The notes below the pieces were generated by a model. It worked only from the letters and a program-made list of their open reading frames with translations. It ran no database searches and was not told the DNA's origin. From Ga0077555 sp031367895 (GTDB lineage Bacteria > Pseudomonadota > Alphaproteobacteria > Rhizobiales > Hyphomicrobiaceae), in assembly GCA_031367895.1 (NCBI GenBank), contig JANLQP010000408.1, forward strand, positions 1-5,249: 5,249 bases of DNA, written 5' to 3'. Shown one piece after another: positions 1-5,249 of this stretch (position 1 is its first letter; the number at the start of each line of letters is the position of its first letter). Made by a program: the position numbers and the translations under genes.

Positions 1-857
1 GGTGGTTGAGCTGCCGGCGTCGCCTCGTCGCCTTCCGATGAGATCGCGGTGAGCGCGTCGCCGATAAAACGCAGCACGCCGGCGTAGACGTCGTGCTTGC
101 GGCTCGACGGCTTGACGAGGGTCAGATGGTCGTCGTCCACGTCGCGGACCGTGTGGCCCGCGAGGCCCGGATTGGCGGAGGCGCGGGGGACGACGAGCCC
201 AAGCGGCAACGGTCGGAAAAACGACCGTGTGCGGAACAATCCCACATTTTCCGCGTAGCTATCGATGGGGATTGGATAGTTGCGGTGCCATTCGATGAAC
301 TGGTCGTGGAGTATGTCGAGCGGTTCTGCATTGGCGCGCATCTCGTTCACATGGTCCTGGCTGCCGCCAAGGAATTGGCCCAGCACGCCGGCCGCGTCGG
401 CGAAGGCGGATCCGCGGTGCGGCGTGGCGCAAAAGACAATGCCTCGAATCATGCTGACAAGTCGTTTGCGGTCGGCGTCAGCGAGAGTCTGGCTGCCGAC
501 GATGAGGGATTTCACAACCAGCCCGCCCATGCTGTGCGTAATGAACAGCAGTGGGCGCACGCCAAGACCCGCGTTGGTCAGCTTCTGGGCGAGGTTCCCG
601 GCCCGTTTCTCGATGATCATTCCCGGTTTGCCGAGGGCCGTGAATCCCGCCGGATAGCCGACAGTCCAGATGCCGCAATGCGGCAAGTCCTTGCCCAATT
701 CCTCCGGCCAGAAGAAATGCCCATCTTTGCCCTCTTGTCCATGCCGCCAAGTGGCGTGCGAGGCACCGCCGAGACCATGGACGAACACGATGTCCGCTTC
801 CAGGTCATGGTTCGTGGTGTTGGCTATTTCGTGAAGGACTTCGGAATCAGTGGTCAT
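1..857 (-). CDS. Alpha/beta hydrolase, SERAC1/DUF676 lipase-like, partial (C-terminus beyond the window)
   Basis: Reading the minus strand from ATG at 857 gives 285 codons with no stop before the window edge, so the protein is truncated at its C-terminus here. Visible hydrolase landmarks: the oxyanion-loop motif VFVHGLGG (residues 24-31) followed by W37; a nucleophile elbow THSMGG with Ser109 as likely nucleophile, followed by LVVK; the conserved CATPHRGS segment (143-150); and a late DDDHLTLVKPSSR motif in which His244 is the likely catalytic histidine. The acid residue is not certain (Asp199 or Glu203 are candidates). This order matches SERAC1/DUF676-type serine hydrolases, which act on lipid or thioester/ester substrates; members of this group are also found fused to NTPase domains in fungal and bacterial immune-type proteins. 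After residue ~270 the sequence becomes linker-like (S, E, D, A, P), so another domain may follow. No signal peptide or membrane segment is visible. An in-frame TTG at 899, 6 nt after the NTPase stop, is an alternative start whose extra 14 codons look coding. Neither start has a good Shine-Dalgarno, so coupling to the upstream gene is likely. Confidence 0.9.
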   Translation of the reverse strand, partial: MTTDSEVLHEIANTTNHDLEADIVFVHGLGGASHATWRHGQEGKDGHFFWPEELGKDLPHCGIWTVGYPAGFTALGKPGMIIEKRAGNLAQKLTNAGLGVRPLLFITHSMGGLVVKSLIVGSQTLADADRKRLVSMIRGIVFCATPHRGSAFADAAGVLGQFLGGSQDHVNEMRANAEPLDILHDQFIEWHRNYPIPIDSYAENVGLFRTRSFFRPLPLGLVVPRASANPGLAGHTVRDVDDDHLTLVKPSSRKHDVYAGVLRFIGDALTAISSEGDEATPAAQP

Positions 858-905
858 AGAAATTGGGAGGTCGGGGTCGTAGTCATCGGGGTTTGACAAA
901 GTTGC

Positions 906-3596
906 TTATACCCCTGCTGCAGGTTCTGTAGAACCCGGCCAGCTACTGGCGGCTGCTTCCGCGTCTTCCAGCTCTTCCAGCCGCCTCAGGTAACCGTGTT
1001 TCACGATGAGGGCGCGAGCGGCGGCGAGGTCGGCGGCGGCGGATTCCCACGGGTACTGCTCGCCGACGGGGCCCGCCGCAGGATGGCCGAACAGGCGGGC
1101 GCGATGCAGGTGGATGTCGACCAGGAAGAGCGGCATCGGGCCGCGCTCGGCGATTTCCCAGGCTTCGTCGAGGTCGCTTTGGGCGCTATCGGGGCCAGTG
1201 CGCGCGCTGGTGAGGCTGCGGAACCAGGCGCGGGTGAGCAGGCTGCGGGGAATGTGGTGTTGCACGTTGGCGCGGCGGAGGCCGTCCACGGCATGCTGGA
1301 GGGACGCGCGACAGGGCTCGAGTGATGACCCCGCCAGAAGCGCCTCGTAGAGCGCGGCGCGGCCCAAGGTGAGGTGGTCGAGGGCGATCGTGAGGAGACC
1401 GAGCTTCAGACGGTTCACGGACCAATCGAGCGTCTGCGTTACGCGCTGGGAGACAGCGCGGCAGGACCGAATCCGGGAAGCGCGGCCATGTTGCCCGCTG
1501 CGGTGCGTCTCTTGCGCGGCGCGCTCGGGGGCGGCGAGGAGCAGGTCGCAATACTGGAAGCCTGACAACGTGCTGAGCAGCGGGTATTCCGGCTGCAACT
1601 TGGCTTGCATTTCCTCGGCCTCGCGGAAGCGCGATTCCGCCTCGGCGCGGTGGCCCGCTTGGTGCAAAGCATCGGCCAGGCGTGCGAGCCGCGTCTTCCG
1701 GCTAACCGCACCGCCGGTGAGGTCGGCATAGGTCACGGACTGCTCGGCGTCCGCCACCGCTCCCGCCACCTCGCCCAGGGTCAGTTCCAGCTGGCTCAGG
1801 TTGCTGGCGATAGTCGCGGCGCTTTCCCAGACCTCCTGCGTGATGCGCATATCCAGCGCAGCCCGCATCGGCTTCAGGGCCTCGATCAGCCGGCCTAGGC
1901 CGCGCAGGCGGAAGGCAGCCGCGTTCAGCAGCCACGCTTGGGCGGCCTCAGTGAGCGCGGGCGAGACGCGGCTCCATGGTTGTTCGAAGAAGCAGGCGAC
2001 GGCTCCCAAGTCGGAACCGAACGCACCGAGTCTGTCTAGGGCGTATTTTTGTTCCCCTCGCGTGATGCGGTTGCGGTAGACCTTGTCATACGCCTCCTGC
2101 TGCATCCCCGCCTGACAGCCGTGGGCCACGGCCTGGTAGAGCGGCTGGAGGTCTTCGAGGGTGGGCTCGCGCTTGTCCGGCGTGGTCGCGCAGAGGTGTT
2201 CGTAGAGCCGCCAGTGGGCGGCGCGCCAGGCCTCGGGGTGCTGCGTGCGGAGCTGCCGGGCGAAGTAGTCGCGCAGCAGCGGGTGGGCATCCAGCGAGAC
2301 CAGCGTGCGGGCAGCGTCGCGGTTTACCGTGAGCAGCTTGGCGGCCTCCAGCCGGGTGAAGGTCACGTTGCGCTGCGCCTCGTTCATCCCGACGAGCGCC
2401 TCGGTCAAGTCGGGAAGAGCGGGCGCTTTCAGCAACGCGGCGAGACAGTCGGCGTTCGCGGGCCGGTCGAACAAGCCCAGCAGCCGCAGCACGGCAAGGG
2501 CACGTTTGCCTTTCTCCCCCTCGCTCTCGAACGACTTCACATAAGCATCCATGACGCGGAAGGCGTGGCCGCCGTGTTCACTTTCGGTGTCGGCTACCTC
2601 CAGCTTCACGAGGTCGCGCTTGCGGATGTCCCCGGCGTGGGCGTCGTGCAGGTAACTGCCGAGCAGGTTCAAGGTGAGCGCGTGGCCTTGCACATCCTCC
2701 ACCAGCTTCTCGAACTCGTTCAGAAGCTCTCTACCGTCGGCGCTTGGGATGACTTTCCTGAGACTTCCCTTCACTTTGAACGACTGGAGCAGAGCAACGC
2801 CCGCTTCCGTGGAAAGGCGCGTGAGCTTTTCCTCCTGCACGGTTTTTCCGAGGTAGGCGCGAAAGTCCGGCATGGAATACCGCGTCGTGACGATGCACAG
2901 GCCGTCGTTGCTGGCGGCCAGCCCTTTGAGCAGGGCGGCTAGCCCAGAGTCTTTGAGTTCCCCCGGTGTGGGCGAGGTGGGCGCGTATTGCAGCGGCTCC
3001 ACGCCATCGAGGATAAGGAGCGCCCGCCGCTCGCCGACGAGCTGCGCCAGCCGCCGGCCTTTGTCGAACGCGCCCTGGCTACTTTCCGCCATCGCCGGGT
3101 CTCCGAAAGCGGTGAGGGCTTCCTTGAGAAACAGATCGGACGAATCGGCGGTCTTTTCATCGGTGCCCTGGTGGTAGAAGGACCACGCAAAGACCGCCTC
3201 GCACCCCGGCCAGCCCTGATGCGCCAGATCCGCCGCCCACTTCGCCACCAGCGAGGTCTTCCCCTCGCCTCCGAGGGCGACGAAGGTGAGGACGGGTGGG
3301 CGTTTCGCCTCGTTCCGCACTGCCTGGTCCCAGGCATCGGAAAGGAGTCTGGTTTCCGCCTCGCGTCCGATGAGTTCCGCCGGGGCGTATTTGATGATGC
3401 GGTCGATGTCAGCGTGAAAGGCGCGCGGCGTGATGAACTGCTGGCTCCCAGCCGTCATCTCCAACTCTGCAATCTTGGCCTTCGCCTCACTTATCTGTTC
3501 CGAGAGCGTGAACTTCTGCGCTGCATCGGACGCGACCGCCTCGTGATGCTGCAAATATTCCAGCTTCTTTCGCCAAGTCATTAGCGCTTCGCTCAT
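906..3596 (-). CDS. STAND P-loop NTPase with N-terminal adaptor module and C-terminal TPR-like region
   Basis: This is a signal-transduction NTPase of the STAND (NB-ARC/NACHT-like) type, about 896 aa. Numbering is from ATG 3596. Residues 4-45 are a short helical module shared with the end of the preceding gene. Residues ~70-330 are the NTPase: Walker A LGGEGKTS with Lys113, Walker B LLILDGVEPL with Asp197, a TTR sensor at 237-239, and a GHALTLNLLG segment at 304-313. Residues ~345-450 look like the winged-helix/arm region, including DAHPLLRDYF. From ~455 to ~875 the chain is almost wholly helical with TPR-like pairs (for example ADALHQAGHRAEAESRFREAE), the likely sensing or scaffolding part. 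Such proteins use ATP binding and hydrolysis as a switch and often oligomerise; the trigger is unknown. Start choice: an ATG at 3605 overlaps the preceding stop, but the strong GGAGG at 3606-3610 abuts it with no spacing, whereas ATG 3596 lies 9 nt away. All core motifs look intact. No membrane segments or signal peptide are seen. Confidence 0.95.
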   Translation of the reverse strand: MSEALMTWRKKLEYLQHHEAVASDAAQKFTLSEQISEAKAKIAELEMTAGSQQFITPRAFHADIDRIIKYAPAELIGREAETRLLSDAWDQAVRNEAKRPPVLTFVALGGEGKTSLVAKWAADLAHQGWPGCEAVFAWSFYHQGTDEKTADSSDLFLKEALTAFGDPAMAESSQGAFDKGRRLAQLVGERRALLILDGVEPLQYAPTSPTPGELKDSGLAALLKGLAASNDGLCIVTTRYSMPDFRAYLGKTVQEEKLTRLSTEAGVALLQSFKVKGSLRKVIPSADGRELLNEFEKLVEDVQGHALTLNLLGSYLHDAHAGDIRKRDLVKLEVADTESEHGGHAFRVMDAYVKSFESEGEKGKRALAVLRLLGLFDRPANADCLAALLKAPALPDLTEALVGMNEAQRNVTFTRLEAAKLLTVNRDAARTLVSLDAHPLLRDYFARQLRTQHPEAWRAAHWRLYEHLCATTPDKREPTLEDLQPLYQAVAHGCQAGMQQEAYDKVYRNRITRGEQKYALDRLGAFGSDLGAVACFFEQPWSRVSPALTEAAQAWLLNAAAFRLRGLGRLIEALKPMRAALDMRITQEVWESAATIASNLSQLELTLGEVAGAVADAEQSVTYADLTGGAVSRKTRLARLADALHQAGHRAEAESRFREAEEMQAKLQPEYPLLSTLSGFQYCDLLLAAPERAAQETHRSGQHGRASRIRSCRAVSQRVTQTLDWSVNRLKLGLLTIALDHLTLGRAALYEALLAGSSLEPCRASLQHAVDGLRRANVQHHIPRSLLTRAWFRSLTSARTGPDSAQSDLDEAWEIAERGPMPLFLVDIHLHRARLFGHPAAGPVGEQYPWESAAADLAAARALIVKHGYLRRLEELEDAEAAASSWPGSTEPAAGV
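3462..3587 (-). repeat. N-terminal copy of the paired adaptor module (in the STAND NTPase)
   Basis: This is the second copy of the module, at residues 4-45 of the NTPase, ahead of the P-loop domain. It aligns without gaps to the copy ending the SEFIR-CHAT protein. The similarity also shows in the DNA: plus-strand 3510-3534 and 3659-3683 match at 21 of 25 bases, 149 bp apart. The two copies lie in different reading frames and flank the gene junction. This fits an old tandem duplication across the boundary or gain of a common mobile domain by both genes. Confidence 0.85.
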
Positions 3597-3601
3597 CGGA
3601 A

Positions 3602-4987
3602 TCATCCTCCAAGTTCCTGAATCTTCGCCTGTGCTTCTTCGATGCGCTGTTGAATCGAGAACTTCTGCTCCGCATCCGACGCCTTGGCTTCTTCGGCTTG
3701 CAGGAAGTCAAGCCTTTTTTGCCAAGTCCTGAGAGCATTGGTGGCCGATGCACCGGGGTCAGTGGAGACGGGCAATGAATCAGCTTGGAGCAACGAATGT
3801 TCGATGAGCACGACCTCCGACGCGTTGATCCGCTTCTTGCTGCGGAGTTGCGGGATATTTTCCTTGGGCCAACTACCGATCATGGGTGTGATGGACTGGT
3901 CGAAGGCGGATTGAACGGAGTGGCCGTTGGCGAGAGCGCCGTAGAAGCATTTGGCGAACTGAATGGCAGTCTTGTCGCCGAGAAAAGCTTCAATACCGAT
4001 GACGAAATCAATTTCCCGCGCCAGAGCCTCTGCGCCCGCGAGAGAAAAACAGGTATTGAGCACGACCATGCGCAGCCCGGTTTGTCCCCGCAGCACGTGG
4101 AGCAGTGCCTCCCGCAGGATCGGCTTGGAGTGGTCGTTTTCATCCATGAGCATGATGCCGCCTGAATCGCTGTGGTAACCGCTGAAGTGGAGGATTTGCG
4201 GAGCGTGGTCGCGCAGACAGTTGGCAAATTCGTCGGCGAGCACGGCAGTTTCCACCACGATTTGGAGATTGTCACGAAAACGCGCGGCTTTGACGGCCTG
4301 CTTGATTTCGCGAATTTCGACATCCACACCGAGAGCATCGCGGTCCTTCGGACTGGCCGAAACAATCAACACCTTGAGGGTTTGCCGGCTGGGGGTGGCT
4401 GGAAGAGTCGTCAACCGTGTAAGTGATTCAACCTGCGGCGATCCGTGCCCGGACGCCGCTTTGTCTCCAAAGTTAAGCGGAGCGACTTGCTCGCGAGCTT
4501 TTCTTCTCGGTTTGCCCTCAGGCTCAGGCTCAACACCCGCTTGCCCCAGCAGGAAATTGTAAAGGCGCTGATAGGCACTCTCGGACGTCAGTGCATAGTG
4601 GGTGCCTGAGCTCAGCGGCTCGGGAATCCAATCCTCGACGGCGGCAGCCAAGAAGACCGGCACGAACTTCAACGTGCGGCTGCGACGTTTGTAAATCTCC
4701 TGGGTGATGAGGGCACCCTCCCAGTCCACACCCTTGCCCTTGCCGGGCTCTTCATGCCCGCGGAATCGGCGGTAGTAGGTTTCGGTGCAGACGACGAGAA
4801 CAAAGGCAGCTGCATCGAGTTGATCGAGCATCCAGCGCGGCCAGCCCTGCTGCGGCGAGCCGTTCACATACTGGTCGAGCAAGGTCGTGATGCCATCCGC
4901 GCGCAGCCGTTCGGAGAACGCAAGCACCTGTTTGCGGTGTTCGTCGCAATCATGGCTGTAGCTGATGAAGACAGTGATTTCGCCCAT
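3602..4987 (-). CDS. SEFIR (TIR-like) and CHAT (caspase-like) domain protein with C-terminal adaptor module
   Basis: This is a 461-aa cytosolic multidomain protein, probably the effector or adaptor of the operon. Residues 1-~150 are a SEFIR/TIR-like domain: TVFISYSHD at 5-13, then DGITTLLDQY, GWPRWM (48-53), VLVVCTETYYRRF (63-75) and VDWEGALITQEIY (87-99). Glu90 or Glu97 could be the TIR-like acidic active-site residue, but this is only a guess. Residues ~150-202 are a charged, Pro-rich linker. Residues ~203-395 are a CHAT domain (clan CD, caspase-like): LKVLIVSASP at 204-213, the histidine region LHFSGYHSD (266-274), and the cysteine region VVLNTCFS with Cys313, followed by DFVIGIEAFLGDKTAIQFAKCFY. 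Usually the histidine motif is H-F-S-G-H-G; here Tyr271-His272 replaces His-Gly. Residues 418-461 are a 42-44-residue helical module repeated at the start of the next protein. An in-frame stop at 5009-5011, with no other start codon in between, fixes the start at 4987; the ribosome site is weak (GAGG one base from the ATG). The gene ends 5 nt before the NTPase start. Confidence 0.95.
   Translation of the reverse strand: MGEITVFISYSHDCDEHRKQVLAFSERLRADGITTLLDQYVNGSPQQGWPRWMLDQLDAAAFVLVVCTETYYRRFRGHEEPGKGKGVDWEGALITQEIYKRRSRTLKFVPVFLAAAVEDWIPEPLSSGTHYALTSESAYQRLYNFLLGQAGVEPEPEGKPRRKAREQVAPLNFGDKAASGHGSPQVESLTRLTTLPATPSRQTLKVLIVSASPKDRDALGVDVEIREIKQAVKAARFRDNLQIVVETAVLADEFANCLRDHAPQILHFSGYHSDSGGIMLMDENDHSKPILREALLHVLRGQTGLRMVVLNTCFSLAGAEALAREIDFVIGIEAFLGDKTAIQFAKCFYGALANGHSVQSAFDQSITPMIGSWPKENIPQLRSKKRINASEVVLIEHSLLQADSLPVSTDPGASATNALRTWQKRLDFLQAEEAKASDAEQKFSIQQRIEEAQAKIQELGG
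3605..3736 (-). repeat. C-terminal copy of the paired adaptor module (in the SEFIR-CHAT protein)
   Basis: Codons 418-461 encode a charged amphipathic helical segment with W-x-K-x-L-x-x-L-Q at the start, an A-S-D-A-x-Q-K-F centre and I-x-E-A-x-A-K-I-x-E-L at the end. It is followed by Gly-Gly and the stop. The same 42-residue pattern opens the next protein, with 25 of 42 positions identical and no gaps. It is likely a homotypic coiled-coil or effector-associated adaptor that lets the two proteins bind; that role is inferred. Confidence 0.85.
3606..3610 (-). promoter_or_regulatory. Shine-Dalgarno GGAGG deciding the NTPase start
   Basis: On the minus strand GGAGG lies within the last two glycine codons (GGA GGA) of the SEFIR-CHAT gene. 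It is 9 nt upstream of ATG 3596 but directly abuts ATG 3605, which would leave no spacing. The ribosome site therefore points to 3596 as the main start and to coupled translation of the two genes. Confidence 0.75.
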
Positions 4988-5162
4988 GCCTCGATCATAG
5001 AGGGTGGGTCAGGATTTCACCACCCACTGACCGGGAACTTTATAAGAGGCTGGCCCGTGAGATCGAGGTCATGCGCTCGCGCAGATCACCCGTCTATGGT
5101 ACGAAAACACTATTAATAGAATAGCTGTTTGTGCATATAAATAATGGGCACAGCCACTTTTC
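4988..5162 (-). promoter_or_regulatory. Intergenic spacer, probable promoter region of the SEFIR-CHAT operon
   Basis: This 175-bp gap separates the dioxygenase stop from the first operon gene. The part nearest the dioxygenase (about 5100-5162) is strongly AT-rich against GC-rich surroundings and holds the 10-bp perfect palindrome CTATTAATAG at 5110-5119. Minus-strand TTATAT, 16 nt, TATTAA is a weak promoter-like pair, and no clear consensus -35/-10 pair is seen. Minus-strand frames hold only tiny start-stop runs (7 and 10 codons) with no support as genes. No convincing hairpin plus U-tract terminator follows the dioxygenase gene. The promoter role is inferred from position and composition. 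Confidence 0.35.
5002..5032. repeat. Overlapping short inverted repeats just upstream of the operon start
   Basis: Three 6-bp dyads share the same 31 bp, 15-45 nt before the SEFIR-CHAT start codon. They are GGGTGG (5002-5007) with CCACCC (5020-5025), GTGGGT (5004-5009) with ACCCAC (5022-5027), and GGTCAG (5007-5012) with CTGACC (5027-5032). They cannot all form at once. The element could be an operator or a leader hairpin affecting translation, or could be chance in GC-rich DNA. Confidence 0.3.
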
Positions 5163-5249
5163 TTATAAATCCGTGCGCAATTTCCAGATCTCCGGAAACA
5201 GCACCACGTCGAGCATCTTGCGCAGGTAGCCCACGCCGCTGGTGCCGCC
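5163..5249 (-). CDS. kynA: Tryptophan 2,3-dioxygenase, C-terminal end only
   Basis: The right edge of the window holds the last 28 codons and TAA stop of a minus-strand gene, too short for routine ORF calling. The peptide starts GGTSGVGYLRKML and ends FPEIWKLRTDL. A GGxSGxxYLR motif followed by a closing FPELWxxRT-type segment is typical of the C-terminus of tryptophan 2,3-dioxygenase, the haem enzyme that opens the indole ring of L-tryptophan to N-formylkynurenine in the kynurenine pathway. The haem- and substrate-binding core lies outside the window. The match rests on remembered family features over 28 residues, so the family call is good but not certain. It runs in the same direction as the operon, but the 175-bp AT-rich gap suggests a separate transcription unit. 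Confidence 0.7.
   Translation of the reverse strand, partial: GGTSGVGYLRKMLDVVLFPEIWKLRTDL

Noticed and set aside
93..896. A 267-codon open frame on the plus strand
   Set aside because: It is the antisense shadow of the alpha/beta hydrolase. Its protein has no recognisable motifs, whereas the minus strand shows a full set of hydrolase motifs.
2049..2942. A 297-codon open frame on the plus strand
   Set aside because: It lies opposite the STAND NTPase, whose Walker motifs and TPR-like region are clearly coding. Long antisense frames are expected in GC-rich genes.
2988..3584. A 198-codon open frame on the plus strand
   Set aside because: It is the antisense shadow of the NTPase N-terminus and P-loop domain, with no motif of its own.
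3603..3605. ATG 3605 as the NTPase start (ATGA overlap with the preceding stop)
   Set aside because: The GGAGG directly touches this ATG, leaving no room for ribosome spacing; ATG 3596 has a 9-nt spacing. It remains a possible minor start.
5040..5072. A 10-codon minus-strand ATG-to-stop run that could be a leader peptide
   Set aside because: It has no ribosome site, no regulatory codon pattern and no paired attenuator structure.
5125..5162. A possible terminator after the dioxygenase stop
   Set aside because: The best hairpin (GGC/GCC around a 3-nt loop) has only 3 bp and lacks a following U-tract.

Overview
This window carries what looks like a bacterial conflict or immune-type operon on the minus strand, lying downstream of the end of a housekeeping catabolic gene. 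The DNA is GC-rich by eye, with GC-ending codons in all the genes. The exception is an AT-rich patch at about 5100-5170. The organism is probably a GC-rich environmental bacterium. SEFIR, CHAT and STAND-TPR genes are common in large-genome phyla such as Verrucomicrobiota, Planctomycetota, Chloroflexota and Cyanobacteria, but the sequence alone does not fix the phylum.

Layout, in the direction of transcription (right to left). (1) 5249-5163 is the last 28 codons of a gene whose end resembles tryptophan 2,3-dioxygenase. (2) 5162-4988 is a 175-bp spacer, AT-rich near the dioxygenase and with short inverted repeats close to the next gene. It probably holds the operon promoter. (3) 4987-3602 is a 461-aa protein with an N-terminal SEFIR (TIR-like) domain, a CHAT caspase-like domain and a C-terminal 42-residue helical module. 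(4) 3596-906 is an ~896-aa STAND P-loop NTPase that starts with the same 42-residue module and ends in a long TPR-like helical region. (5) 857 (or 899) to beyond position 1 is an alpha/beta hydrolase of the SERAC1/DUF676 lipase-like type, cut by the left edge of the window.

The three genes are tightly packed: 5 nt between the first two and 6-48 nt between the last two. They are very likely co-transcribed and translationally coupled. The strongest clue to how they work together is the shared module, which closes the effector protein and opens the NTPase with 25 of 42 residues identical. The inferred model is that the TPR region senses a trigger and the NTPase switches state and oligomerises. 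The paired modules then recruit or cluster the SEFIR-CHAT protein, bringing its TIR-like and protease-like domains into action, with the hydrolase as a possible further effector or a protease target. None of this functional chain is proven by the sequence. The CHAT domain also has a displaced histidine motif (G-Y-H where G-H-G is usual), which makes its protease activity uncertain.
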